A stretch of DNA of 64,000 nt, taken from positions 129,203,544-129,267,543 of the forward strand of contig OW121852.1 of NCBI GenBank assembly GCA_933228895.1. Reading direction: 5' to 3'. Every line of letters starts with the position of its first letter. Position 1 is the stretch's first letter. The notes beneath the pieces are model-generated. The model was not told where the DNA came from. It made no database searches and was given only the letters and a program-made list of their open reading frames with translations. The position numbers and the translations under genes are program-made. The stretch is from Platycnemis pennipes. Lineage: Eukaryota; Arthropoda; Insecta; Odonata; Platycnemididae. This document shows, piece after piece, positions 51,832 to 63,722 of the stretch.

Positions 51832-53930
51832 AACTAAATACGAGGCAAACGTCCATAGAGAAAAATAACTTCTGCTAACTCATGCATGGTCTAGGAAACA
51901 TGGGTTCAGAGTGAAAATTAATTAATTTATATAAATAACTAACTAATGAACAATATTACATAAATAGGTATTACATTACTTTGTATTGGTTAACAATTGA
52001 CTAGGAGGCCTGCTGCCTACTTTGCAGTCACTTTTCATAAGCACTTCATGTCCAGAGAGAAGGAAATGGCTATTTTATAAATAGAAAATGTGCCCCTCTC
52101 TAATTACCCTAAATGTTTTTGTACATACTTTTTTCTACACCGTATTTTCATTATATGTTCTCTCCCACTCTCAATAACCACGTTTTTTTCGATTTTTCTC
52201 TGCACCACAAACTGGTAAAAATCCAAAACTACTACCAAATCATACAGACAGAGAATCCACACTCAACGCACCAAACCTCACTCCTTTACCTCAAAACTTG
52301 ATAAAGAGCAAAACAAAACGGGTACAGAATGACTGACTGCCTGACTGACACGCTAAAACATTAATATATATTCGATTTAACCTGCTGACTTAGCAAAAAA
52401 ATTAATACATAATAAACGTTTTATATAGCCTTATTTCAAATATTAGAAGAGTACCTACTTCAAAACGCCCAGTTTTGAAATTTACAATTCACAAGATCGG
52501 GGCCGGTAGGCCAAAATTGTTTTATTTCACTATCTGCACATCGAAAACGTCAATTAATGTTTTCGTGCTTACAAAATTGATGGATGAAACTAATTCCACT
52601 TTTTTCAAATTCTTCAATCCAATTTTTGTCCTTTAACCAAAAACGTAAACGCATTTACTTAGCAACGTAAACAAATTTGCATAGCAACTGGATCCCCATG
52701 TTAAAAGATAGAAAATAAAAAAGACACCAATATTTCTTTTGCATTTTTTCTGCACCACTAACTGCTAAAAATCCAAAACTATTACAAAATCATGTAGACA
52801 GAGAATCCACGCTCAACGCACCAAGCCTCACTCTTTTTGCTCAAAACTTGGGAGAGAACCAAACAAAACGGATACAGAATGACGGACTGACACGCTACAA
52901 AATTAATATATATATACTAGCAGACCTGCGGCCTGCCTTGCAGGCAGTCTATTGGTTAACCTTCCTCAAGAGATCGATATAAGGCCGATTATTAAAAACA
53001 TTATTAAAATTTGCAAATCCGTGATGACCTTGCATTATATTCTGAAACCCCAATTAGATTGATAGAGAAATAACACTTTTAAAAGAAGGATTATGAAATA
53101 TTTAGTGCATAAATGGGTAGAAAGCCTTTTTGCCAATTGAGAATAAAGTATGTTTAAGTTTTTAATTCCTACTTCACTTTAATCACTTGCGGTGAATGAA
53201 TATATCCACTGTTCCACGTTTTAGTCCATAAATTTTGTGAATTTCATGCATGCAACCTTTTCCTTACTTTGAAAGGAGTAATTGTTCAAACCACTCAGTA
53301 TAATATAATAACAAATAATCAAATAAACAAAATAAGTATTCAACATACTTACGAATCAATAGATAATGCCTTAATGCTTTAACAGATGAAATTAATTCCG
53401 CTTTCTGAACTTCTTTCACGTCGTCAATTAGTTAATGCACATTTAGCAAAACACGTAAACGAACATACATAGCAACGTGGACGAATTTGCATAGCAACTC
53501 TTTTTCCATGTTAAAAGATAGTGAAAACACTCTTTTTAATACTTAAATTTTCACATTTTTCGATTCGTTGACAATTATTTTGATACTTTTGTTTCATCTG
53601 CGCATATTTCTTCTTTAAAACGACACAACTCCCGCATCGATCAGATAAGTATCTTCGGAGTTTACCTCAAATTGATGCACCAAGGTCGAGCGTTTAAACA
53701 TCCTGGGAGGTTTGCAACCCGCGAACAAATAAACCGATCATATATTTTGGGCGGGAAGGAGGTACAAAGGAAATCTAAAACTACTGATATGTTGTGCGCG
53801 GACACGTTCTGCATTGAACGCACTTTTTTCCACATCCAGAGCTCTCAACCACCGCGAGAAAACACAATCAAACCGACTGGACGGACTGACTGACGGACAC
53901 CGCTACAAACTTAATTATACTATTTGATTA
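51832..53930. repeat. Repeats with GACTGACTGAC tails, no gene seen
   Basis: A unit of about 200 bp at 52175-52380 recurs at 52735-52925. Shared text includes CAGAGAATCCAC, CTCAACGCACCAA and ACAAAACGG. It is followed by GACTGAC text and TTAATATATAT. A third relative ends near 53880-53920 (GGACGGACTGACTGACGGAC). CTGCGGCCTGCCTTGCAGGC near 52927 is a short hairpin often seen beside such repeats. No coding domain is present, and no upstream pburs exon was found here. Confidence 0.5.
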
Positions 53931-54134
53931 TCATTTATAGCTAACATTTCACGGGGCTGGTAACTGCATATGATTAATATATTCCTCGGTGCGGTGGTAC
54001 TCCAAGGTATATGTACCTTGTCTGATTGATGTTACATGCCACGCGATGATGGACTGCCTTTGCAGTTACTTGAAGGGTATTATGCAGATTTAGATTAACT
54101 CTGCCCTCAATCTTGGCGACTCCTTGTTCTCCAG

Positions 54135-54305
54135 GAGTGCTATTGTTGCCGTGAGAGCTTCCTGAGGGAGCGGGTCATCACGCTGACCAACTGCTTTGAC
54201 CCCGACGGAGGGCGACTCAGGGGAGGCGACTCGGAGACAATGAACATCAAGCTTCGCGAGCCGGCCGAGTGTCGCTGCTTCAAGTGTGGAGAGTTCTCGC
54301 GCTGA
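54135..54305 (+). CDS. pburs: Partner of bursicon (bursicon beta subunit), terminal exon
   Basis: The plus-strand exon follows TTGTTCTCCAG (acceptor at 54133-54134) in phase 0 and ends at TGA 54303-54305, 57 codons. The peptide starts [20 protein letters not shown] and contains FDPDGGRL. It ends [24 protein letters not shown], LTxCxDPDG and LREPxxCxCFKCGxFxR with its cysteine spacing are the C-terminal part of the cystine-knot hormone pburs. As a secreted heterodimer with burs, it activates the receptor LGR2 (rickets) to drive cuticle tanning and wing expansion; pburs homodimers act in immunity. No stop, frameshift or missing cysteine is seen. Upstream exons with the signal peptide and first half of the knot are not in the 2.5 kb before it. 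Confidence 0.93.
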   Translation, partial: ECYCCRESFLRERVITLTNCFDPDGGRLRGGDSETMNIKLREPAECRCFKCGEFSR

Positions 54306-54520
54306 TCGCGCCCCTGCGGCCGAAAGCCGAAACTCTGGAGGAAGTCAGGTCCGAAAATGAAGGACAAGTAGGTACCAACATCCGATGGTGGATGGCGCAC
54401 AGGTTGTCATAATGTAGCCGATTGATTGATTGTCCACGCCATGTATGTCTTATTCGATCAACAAGTATTTTCATCATTCTTTCAAACGAACACGTACTCA
54501 CGTCGAGAATAAAGAATTTT
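54306..54520 (+). other. pburs 3' UTR with polyadenylation signal
   Basis: AATAAA at 54508-54513 lies about 200 nt after the stop and is followed by a T-rich stretch. The minus-strand open frames over this region are shadows of the exon and UTR. Confidence 0.6.
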
Positions 54521-55195
54521 AATTTGTCCCCTTTCGCGTTGATCATTTCTCTCAACTGACTCCTTTGGCAGCTGAGTGGTGGTGTTGGTAAACCTGCTGT
54601 GTGTCCTGGGGCATGACGTTGGTATGGTGCCTGGAATCAACTGGCCTCCCATCCAGTAGCCTGGTTTTGATTTTCGGCCGTAGCTGATATTTTTCATTGG
54701 TAAACCGCCCCCTACTTAAGGGGCCGAGGGAGATGATTATTTTTTCGCTTCCGAGTGCTGAGATGATGGAAATAGTTTTTCCGTTGACCGGTAGAGTTAC
54801 CAGAGTCGGCGCCTACCCAACCAGTCATATTTTTGTTTAGTGTCCCCTCTACGCTTCAATACTTTGCGCAGAGGTGATGAAGCAATTAAATCCTTCCCCT
54901 TCATCCCCTCCGTCCGCGGAGTTTTCGTACCATTGCTGACCACTAGACGCAATGTTTCAACACACGATTGGACCAAACTGTTTGGTAGACTCCACATTAT
55001 ACCATGTGGCAACGTGGAATTTGCGGAAATGCGCTCGCTACGATTTTCTAAGAACCGAGCCGGTCTGGCCCTAGTGGGGTTCGTAGCTGCAGGAGATCGC
55101 GTCCGCGGTCCAAGTCATGAATAGACTTCATTTTTCGGGGTAGCCGCGTTGATTGGTTGTTGTGACAAAAGTTTAGCCGTCAGAACTGCAACAAA
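54521..55195. other. No gene recognised
   Basis: Open frames on both strands (54482-54697 minus, 54840-55124 plus) have no known domain. The base composition is more even than in the surrounding AT-rich DNA. Confidence 0.4.
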
Positions 55196-57625
55196 TAGGA
55201 GGTGGTCTCAGCTGGTAGCTTGGCTTGCGTGTGCTAATGTCTAAATGTGGTAATTTGAAAGAAATATATGTTTGTCCCTACTATAGGCCACCCCATTCCA
55301 ATGTACACTCAGTATTAGAACTCGAGAAACAGATCAGGTACATTCATTCCCATAGCAACGAACGACAGATTATTGTCGGAGGAGATTTCAATACACCTTC
55401 GATAGATTGAAAAACATGTAGTCATAAGTCTGGGGGTAGGGACAAAGAAATCTGCTCGTCATTGTTTAACCTGTTCGCATAATACGCAGTATATCAGATA
55501 GTAAATTTGCATAATAGAAGGGAGAATGTTCTCGATTTACTTGCCTCAAACATCCATGAAAAAGTTATTAAAGGTAAAAATGTCGGTGGAATAAGTGACC
55601 ACAAGGTAGTACACGTTAAATTATCCCTCAATATTGACAAAAATGTAACATTAAAAAGAAAGATTTGCCTTTTATGTAAAACAGATTTTAACGGATTTAG
55701 GCGTGACTTACAGACTTCTTTTGAAAAATTCTAAACATCAGAAAAAATAGTGATACAGATAATACATGGAAAGAGTTCCTCCAAATTACGCGGTGAGTGA
55801 GTATAAGAGTGAGAATAGAGAACCGAGGTGGTACAACACGGAGGTTAAAAAATGTTTAAAACGCCAACGAGTTATCCACACGAAACTAAGAAAAATGTAG
55901 CTAATAGCGATCTAAAAAAATATCGAATGTTACATGTAAAGCAGCCGCAAAAACAGCCATTAGAAAAGCGTAAAGTGATTTCAAGAGAAAAGTACTAGGA
56001 GAACAACTAGAGGGGAATCCGAAAGCATTTTGGTCATATGTTAGGGAAGTACAGGGAACTAAAATGTCAACGGTTCATTCCTTGAAAAGGTATAGGGGCG
56101 AAATATTTAGATAAGGCTAATTTGTTGAATTGTTTTTCCAGAGTGTTTTTAATCAATCTAAGCGTAGTTTGCTCGAAACCATACCAGACCGATTTCAGCA
56201 AATAATGCCCCCGATCGATAAATGTATCTTGTAGCGGAATCGTACCCTTACTAAGAAACGTTAGCCCGAACAAGTCCTCAGGTCCTGATGAAATTCCTGC
56301 TCGTGTGTATAAAGAAATAGCTCTCGAAATGGCACCGTATCTTAAAGTAATATTTGACAAATCCCTCGAAGAACACGCGGTTCCCAAAGACTGGAAGATA
56401 ACAAACGTGACTCCAATTTTTAAAAGTGGCGATAGGGAATATCCATCGAATTATAAACCAATATCAATTACGTCACTGTCGTGCAAAATTATACAGCATA
56501 TGAGAGTTACATCAATAAGGGGACACCTCGATAGCCAGGATTTATTCATAACAAATAAGCATGGGTCCATAAAATGACGGTCTTGCGAAAATCAATTAGG
56601 TCTTTTTGTTCATAATATTTTAGTTTCCAGAGAAGGTAACGTACAGGTAGACGCAGCGTTTTTAAATTTAAAAAAGCGTTTGACAAGGTTCTCCACTGTA
56701 ATTTACTCGCGAAGTTAGCATCATACGGGATAGACAGTAATATGGTAGGCTGGATAGGAGATTTCCTACATGAACGCGTTCAAAGGGTGGTATTAGATGG
56801 TGTCACCTCAGGCGAAGTAAAAGTTACATCGGGTGTTCCCCAGCGTCATAGGCCTCATTTTATTTCTTCTCTCCGTAAATGACTTGAATACAGTAGCTAA
56901 AAATAGCAAGCTTCGTCTTTTTGCCGATGATGCAGCAGTCATAATTGGTCATCAATTCTCAGATCGGTTTTACGCAGCTCTCCACTGAGTCCTGTCGGCT
57001 AATCTCTTCATATTTACGTATTTCTTCTGATGCAGTAGTATATAAGGAAATGAGAAATTAAGAGGATAGTCAGTCTTTAGCTAAGGATTTAGATGCGATT
57101 GAGGATTGGTGTGATAGTTGGCAGCTAGAATTAAATTTGAAGAAATGCGCGATAAAGAACTTTGGGAAAAAGTATAACTTTCCCCGGTAAAATTATTGCA
57201 TCAAAGAAAAGAAATATCTAACGTAGAATTTATTAAATACTTAGGCGTCACCAACACTGAAGACATGTCGTGGGGGAAACACATCAGGAAAATAACTAGT
57301 GTAGCAAACAGTAGATTAGGATTCATAAAAAGGGTTCCAGGCAAATGCGATGAGAGGGTACGAGAAAGAAGCTATTTTACACTAGTCAGGCCTCATTTAG
57401 AATATGCCGTTAGTATATTGGATCCGTAGGAGGAATGTATGATAAAAGAATTAGAGCGTGTGCAAAGGAGATCTGCTAGATTTTTAAAGCCGTTATGATA
57501 ATTGTATAAGTGTTACGAGTTTAATAGAAGAACTAGGCTGGGAATTACTATCAGAACGCAGGTTGAAATTTAGGTTAAGCCTTTTAAGTAAATTCGAAAC
57601 CGATTTGTCGAATATTTTAAGTCGA
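55196..57625 (+). pseudogene. Jockey-like LINE, decayed, plus strand
   Basis: In order: endonuclease text YVCPYYRPPHSNVHSVLELE and IIVGGDFNTPS (near 55375), LDLLASN and GISDHKVVHVKL (near 55590); then reverse transcriptase DWKITNVTPIFKSGDR with NYKPISITSL (near 56400-56480), FADDAAVIIGHQF (near 56920) and YLGVTNTEDMSWGKHIRKI (near 57240). The C-terminal RPHLEYAVSILDP follows, then ELERVQRRSARFLK. It is the same family as the copy at 5.2-8.1 kb, whose text continues as LLNELKWESLSDRRLK. Frameshifts and stops occur every few hundred bases. It begins mid-endonuclease (5' truncated) and ends without its 3' UTR. Confidence 0.85.
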
Positions 57626-58046
57626 TAATTCTTCTTCCCGTTACTCCACCGGATATGCCTTCGTTTTTCCCTTCTTTGGCAATTGTCAAATGAATCATGC
57701 AAAGTTTCATCAACTACTGAATCGTCAATATTGGACGGGATTTCTTCAATAGCGCAAGAAGTTCCTCCTACGTGCGACTCTGTTCCCATTATTTTGAGAC
57801 GCCTGTTTCGGATAATAGAAATTTGCATACTTAATATATCATCACATTAAGACAGTGTTTTCACAAAAAATGACAATATTTACCTTTTTCTTCCCTCCGC
57901 TTGGCCAAAAATTCACCCTTTCTTTTTTTCCTCACCGTCGAAAATGTCAAGCGACAGCCTACTTTAATTTTCCGATATCGGTACTCTTCCGATGACATTT
58001 CGAGACTTGACAATTAGTCAGTTTGACTATTACTAGACACCCCGAG
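57626..58046 (-). other. Unrecognised open stretch
   Basis: The minus strand from 57828 has an open frame with GTESHVGGTSCAIEEIPSNI and DDSVVDETLHDSFDNCQRR. The acidic, Ser-rich start resembles transposase N-termini in general, but no family can be named. From about 57626 downward the frame runs into the Jockey copy and is not real there. Confidence 0.25.
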
Positions 58047-58165
58047 AGCGACAACCTAAACAGAGTCGTCAGAGGCTTTCGGGTGCTGCTGCGTATAACG
58101 CGTTGTCAGTGGGCAAGCTTTCGCGGCCATTGCAGGACGCATCATCAGGCAAGATAAAAAATATA
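58047..58165 (+). mobile_element. SINE copy related to the 49-kb pair
   Basis: GAGGCTTTCGGGTGCTGCTG, GGCAAGCTTTCGCGGCC and CATTGCAGGACGCATCATCA align in order with the 48978-49066 arm. It is followed by an A-rich tail (AAGATAAAAAATA). There are many substitutions, so it is an older copy. Confidence 0.7.
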
Positions 58166-58744
58166 TTGGGAAGTTGATGTTTTTATATCTCTCCATCCCT
58201 CCCCCTTTACTGTGAAGTGGAGGGGGTGAATGACGTAAGAAGTAGGCCGCCACTTAGCCCTGTCCTTGGGGGGTCGGTGAACTTTCCTTCCCCCTCACAG
58301 TGCCAACGGGTGTGTCATTGTTTTTACGGCAGAGCATGGCTCTTGCAGTAAAATTTGCCGATTAATAACGTAAAGAGAAATGTCGTTTTGACAAGAAACT
58401 AATATAAGATTCGCAATTTTATGTTTGTACAATAGTTTGAAGATACTTTTCGGTTAGCACCCAAGAATCGATGAAGATCCTTCAGCGGTGAAGTGTTGCA
58501 ATCCACGCGTGTTCCAACCTCTGGATGAGCAGGTAAACTGTAATAAAACGACACAGAAGACACAGAGAAGCCTATCATAGAAGCCAAAAGTCAACTTTTG
58601 GCTTCTATGATAGACCATATAGCATTGAAACGAGTATTTCCCTAAATAGGCTTTCGATAGAATGAAATTAAAATTATCAAAAGATTCATCTTTGCCATCT
58701 TGGACCTCCTCGGCCATTAAAACCAGGCATTCTACATCTACATT
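58166..58744. other. No gene recognised; includes a 42-bp palindrome
   Basis: The minus-strand frame 58740-58600 reads AEEVQDGKDESFDNFNFILS, unrecognised. 58572-58613 is a perfect palindrome: a 20-bp arm containing CATAGAAGCCAAAAGT, two bases, and the exact complement. Confidence 0.5.
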
Positions 58745-58990
58745 ATACCCTGCAAGCCACCATAAATGTGTGTGGCAGGGGGTGAATTCACACCAAACAC
58801 GCATTACGTATCATGCATAAAAAAGGATTAGTAAGAACATAGTAGTTAATACTTCTTAATTAAAAAAAGGTAAAAATTACAAAGCAAGCATGCAAAAATA
58901 TCCAGTTAGTTAGGTTATCTGAAAGTCCTCATAGCAACATGAACAACTACCTATACCATCCCTTCTTTCATATTGCACCATCCTTATTTG
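58745..58990 (-). mobile_element. Jockey-like 3' UTR fragment
   Basis: GTGTGTGGCAGGGGGTGAAT, CATCATGCAT-type text (ATCATGCATAAAAAAG) and the following AT-rich stretch match 5222-5400, the 3' end of the Jockey-like copy. Only the 3' terminus is present, a severe 5' truncation. Confidence 0.75.
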
Positions 58991-60425
58991 TCAACGCCTT
59001 ACTATAAAAATATGAACTCTATGGAATAAAAATGACAAAATGTGGTAACAAGCAAATGAATAAAAATGATAAAATAAGCTATTAAATAAATGAATTCATG
59101 TCGGTAATATCAGTAATCAACCCATTACCCACCAGTTCACACAAAAGTAACAATAAAACATCGAGTCCCATCCCTCAGGGCTCAAAAATAAAGGCAGCAA
59201 TAATCCGTGAAGTGAACGTTGCAGGCAATTGTGAGGGTAAAAGGGTTCCGCGTTTGTGAATGGTGAATCCTGGAGTGTATGCACCCACCATTACTTCCAA
59301 ATCCGTGTCCTACGTGTTGGGAAGAGAGGTCGATGAAGTTTAGGATTATTAGAGATTAGGTTGGAGCCTGCAGAAAAATATTTCTTTGGAAGCCCCCAGA
59401 TTATACGAGAGCATCGACCAGGTTCAGTTGAAATTGGGGATGCTTCTATTGTTCACATCGTAGGAGGATATTATCTGGGTTGAGGTTTTGAGAAAAATAT
59501 GTAATAGTAAAAAAATACATGTAGAAAAATATAAACGGAATTGGCCGCTCTCATAGTAATATCCACTTATGCGGATCAATAATTCGTAAATATTTATTCG
59601 AAAAATATTGTCATTCTCAAGGTTTCTCAAGGTCAAATTTTTCGAAACCTAGGTCGGTTATTAAAAAGTGTGGAATTGACTAAAAGTTTTATTTTATTCG
59701 TTACCATGAATACCGTAACAAATTCCACAAAGTGACACCTTCAATCGTATCCGAAAATATTAATTGATAAAACAAAAATTGAAGATGAATTTCCTCGCCC
59801 ACACCTATGGATGCAGTTATAGGACCTGAATGCCGACTGTCGGAAGAGGTATCAGATAAGAAAGTCATTCCAAAACCCTTTGAAATTAACATAGAAGGTA
59901 GTAGTTGACGGAAGGAATTTTCCTTGCCATCGAGGGTTCATGAGTCAGAAGGAGAGAGGATTTTACGTGAGATAACAAAAAGCTCATTCCGTAATGCTCT
60001 GTTGAGAGAAAAAATGTTGTGAAATATGCGAGCAAAACGCATATTACAGGCCGCCATTGTAGGTGAGAAGCTACGCTACGGTTACTTTTTTTTGTATTTT
60101 TACCTGTAATCCTTACATTGAAAAAATGTATTTTTTACTCGTAATCTATTCATGGTTATGTGAAAGTAATCTTTACTTATATGTTTTTCATATCATGTAC
60201 GGTAAGTTGAATGTTGGCAGATACTCGTTTGATTTTCGAGGAACAGCTGAACAGATTGCAGGTGGCGAATAATACGTGCATGAGGTAGGTACGCACTTGA
60301 ACTCGGGCTGTGGGAACATCTAACACCCTATTACGCCAAGCATAAGGTGCTGCTAAAGGTTAAAGAGAGGAGGAGGGCCTTGTTGGTGGTCCTGGCCGGG
60401 TACGCAGAAACGAAACCCCATCTTA
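58991..60425. other. No gene seen
   Basis: AT-rich. Minus-strand frames at 59424-59636 and 59701-59892, and plus 60063-60272, have no recognisable domain or splice borders. Confidence 0.45.
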
Positions 60426-60650
60426 CCTGCTTGAAAACATCCGACTGATGAAATCAGTGCAGCAGCATTTTACCCGAGGCTCATCCACACATCTTCAAAT
60501 ACCTACCTGCAAGACGGGATGGATGGCGGAGTATATCTCTGGGACGTATGACCGGGTCTTTAACGACCTCCCGAGAGACGTGAAAAAGAAAAGTTGTCCA
60601 GGAAGAAAGTGAGCAATTTCTTATTGGAAAGATACATGCATTAGGGATTT
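60426..60650 (+). pseudogene. Possible LINE C-terminal fragment
   Basis: The plus-strand frame EYISGTYDRVFNDLPRDVKK followed by FLLERYMH resembles the C-terminal tail of LINE reverse transcriptases (hydrophobic...LPxxVKxxxxxxxFxxxLxxxL). The piece is short and this is a weak call. Confidence 0.3.
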
Positions 60651-61081
60651 GTTAAAATGTCCTTATTTCATTATATTTATATTATATTTTTTGATTAAAA
60701 TTCGGTCAATTTCATTTTTCATGGAAAATAAAAGAATGAAACTTTGTTAGGTTCACTTTATATTTCAATAGGCACCACCCGGGTTTGGGTTAAATAGGCA
60801 CCCATCATGTAGGTCCTGAAGATGTAATTACGTTATGTTCCATTATGGAAAGGTTAATCACATTGTTAAGCCTGAAGTTATAAGCTATATTCCTTATTCA
60901 CGTTTTTTATCTGGGCTTGTACTCATGTTTTGTTCTTCATTTTTCTTCCTTCATTAGTGCAATATTACTCATACGCAGGCAATGTTTTATAACCATCTAT
61001 CTTCCGTAATATTTGATTTTACTATGTTTACAGCTGACCCTTTTAGTAATTTATATTCCTATTGTTTCATGCCCTGAAAGT
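60651..61081. other. No gene seen
   Basis: AT-rich spacer before the MITE at 61082. Confidence 0.45.
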
Positions 61082-61620
61082 AATGGGGGCGTTTACTCGG
61101 AACCGAAATCGCAATTTTGTACATGAAATCGTTAGATGGAAACGAAAAAAGAAATTTAGTGAAAAAATTAATCTTCTAACCGCAACCATTCACTCATAAA
61201 TAAAAAGTTAAAATAAGCAAAAGGTGACGCCCACCGAAAAAGCTGCTGTGATAACATTGACGTCATTTTCCTCCCGTCCTTGACTGCTCTTATGAGAAGG
61301 GAAGGGAGTGGAGGGGGGGTTCTCGGAAGGCCTGCTCGCACAGATGCTGTCGTAACTGCTCCGATTGGCAGAGTCAGCTGTGTCCCCCCCATTGCGATAA
61401 GGCGAAGTAGCTTCGCGGGCTCAGTTGTGATTGGACGAAGCCGTTATACCCCAGGGTTTGCACCACACCCACTTTTCAGAAAGGGTTAAAAACATTAGTT
61501 TTTCGACGCCTATAACTCGAGAAATAATTGACGGATCAAAAAACGGAAAAATATGGGTCTTTTTATTTTACAAACGCTATCATATTCGGCAATTAAAAAA
61601 ATATGGTAAACGACCCCATT
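61082..61620. mobile_element. 534-bp MITE family, copy 2
   Basis: Same ends (AATGGGGGCGTTTACTCGG and GTAAACGACCCCATT, here with CGACCCC) and same interior (GTGATAACATTGACGTCATT, GATTGGACGAAGC) as 27121-27654. Full length, non-coding. GT precedes the left end and follows the right end in both complete copies. Confidence 0.88.
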
Positions 61621-63390
61621 GTGTACTTTTTTGATATGACGTGTTTTTGACGACTATTTTTATATTTTTCTAAAAGTTTTGATGATGTGCCATTTATGAA
61701 ACTTTACTATTCGTAGTACCATATTTATTAAGCCATATGCCGATTTTATTCACATAACGCTTGACTAAGTCATGTGATCAACCTGTATGTACCTGAAATT
61801 GCACTTGGTGGGGGCGGAGAGTATGGTATCCCGCCCAGGTAAATAAACAAAAAGTCAATTCAATGGATCCGGCAATGTCTACAGTGAAGCTGGAATTTGT
61901 TTCAAATGTGTGCAATCTTCAATCATTTTTCCAATTAATGAAGTCATAATACACTGGGGGGCGGCAGCACTCGCAGCTGATTTGAGAAGCCAGCGGCCAT
62001 ATTTGTAGGCACCCGATATATGTGTGGACTTGCTACTGGTGAATCTTGCACAGATGAAGTGTATAATACATTATACAATAATAAATTAATTCTTTATACG
62101 ACGTCACCGAAGTACTCTTATGAAATGATAATGTGCCTACTATGGACCATGTCACCCCTGCTTATAACATTTTAGACCAGTTGAATTTACAACTTCTCTC
62201 TATTTCGACCCTCTGCCTTCCATGGCAGTAGCTTCATCACTCTTTCATTGTATCTTTGGCAGTTTGTCCAAGTTTTCATCACTTCATACAATGCTCTCTC
62301 TAATTAATCCTCAGTGTGTGAAATATTAGCTCCGTTGTCTTCGCCGTTCTCCTCAACATCATTGAACAATGAACTGAAATCTCCAGATTTCCAAGTGGTC
62401 TAAGTCATTAGTCTGTAAATTAATTTAAAAGTAAAAAGTGTGCACTTAAGTTATGTAATTAGCTTCCCTGAAAATGGCAACTGGTTTCTTATTTAAATGT
62501 TACATTTAATGTTATATTTTGTAAATAATGCTGTTCTATACAATTATGTAAAAGTTCATATGAGTCATTATGTATTACCCTGTTGCTTTTAGGGGTTTTG
62601 TACACAAAGCATTGAAGTAAACCTTGAATTTTCCGTTCAAATCTCTGCATGGATATTGGGAAGAAGGAAATAAAACATGGCGTCGCAATATGAATTATAA
62701 TTCATGAATTGAAATCATTGGGGATTTCAACATCAAATCATATCAAGTTTTGTATTCAATTAACATCACTGTTATACCATAGGGCCACATGCTTTACAAA
62801 GTCTTCATCAAGTCAGGGTTAGGTAGTCAGCAGTCTTTCGTAGGCATTTTTATGAAATCATGTATAAACATGGGGGTTGTGTTTGAAACCGTCGGGATTA
62901 CGTTGAATAGGTAACCAAGGAGTCACGTGGTACAAACACGAATGGTTCGCAAATTCAATGGATCTGAATCGCCAATAAAATGATCATTATTGTTTTCACT
63001 CTAGTTTTCCTCATCTGCCTCAAGTATAGAGCCCCTAGATGGAATATGTCACAAGTGTAAACAAAGAATACGGTTGTAATAGACAATTCAAACACACTTC
63101 ATTAGCTACACATACGTGTTTATACGACGTGACTCTTTGGTTACCTATTCGAGACGATCTCGTCAGTTTCAAATACAACCCCATGGAAACTGTTATGAGT
63201 CGAGAAAAGAAGAGATTTCTCACTTCAGAATAAATGTATATTACTGAGTAAATAAATTCATGGTAAATAAATAAAGGTTATTCATGAATTTCACCGCAAT
63301 ATGGATTGCAGTACGTTCGGTCGCGTGACTGAGTCCATTCATAGGAGACTGTGAAATAAAAACAAATGGGTGGGAATGGGTTGTACGCCC
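61621..63390. other. No gene seen
   Basis: AT-rich DNA. Pyrimidine-rich text near 62180-62310 precedes an AG but no coding exon follows. Open frames at 63035-63233 overlap on both strands without a domain. Confidence 0.45.
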
Positions 63391-63455
63391 ACATAGCCAT
63401 GGTAGGGGGTAGGGGGGGCCCAGTGCTCTAACCGCTAGGCCACCATGTCCCCAAG
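63391..63455 (-). mobile_element. tRNA-derived SINE head
   Basis: The minus strand reads GGTGGCCTAGCGGTTAGAGC, a canonical Pol III A box (TGGCCTAGCGG) as in a tRNA 5' half. No B box at tRNA distance and no acceptor-stem pairing follow, so it is a SINE or a broken tRNA copy, not a tRNA gene. Confidence 0.6.
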
Positions 63456-63722
63456 TTCCTCTGGAGCAATTCAACATTTCTGGTTAAGTAAGGCACATCT
63501 TACCAACATTAGTCAACATAAACGTTACCTGGAGAACATACTCAGAAACCTAACTACAGATTCAACAGAATATCTTGATCTAATCAAACTTCAACAATAT
63601 TAAGCCTCACGTTATAGGTCTGAGTGCCTTTAGTATAATGTCTACTGCAGAGTTATTAGAGCATTCTTAGATTATAATCAATATAGAGACCCTTGAGTGC
63701 ATTGATCATAAAAAAATTAGAA
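63456..63722. other. No gene seen
   Basis: AT-rich spacer before the third MITE copy. Confidence 0.45.

Noticed and set aside
54140..54555. Minus-strand ORFs of 86 and 91 codons
   Set aside because: Shadows of the pburs terminal exon and its 3' UTR; no domain.
58047..58165. Second hammerhead-like motif (CTGATGA ... GAAAGC with pairing stem) in the SINE, also at 49.1 kb
   Set aside because: It lies on the strand opposite to the A tail, so it would be antisense to the expected SINE RNA, and helices I and III are missing.
63391..63455. tRNA gene on the minus strand
   Set aside because: A good A box but no B box at the right distance and no acceptor stem; better read as a SINE head.
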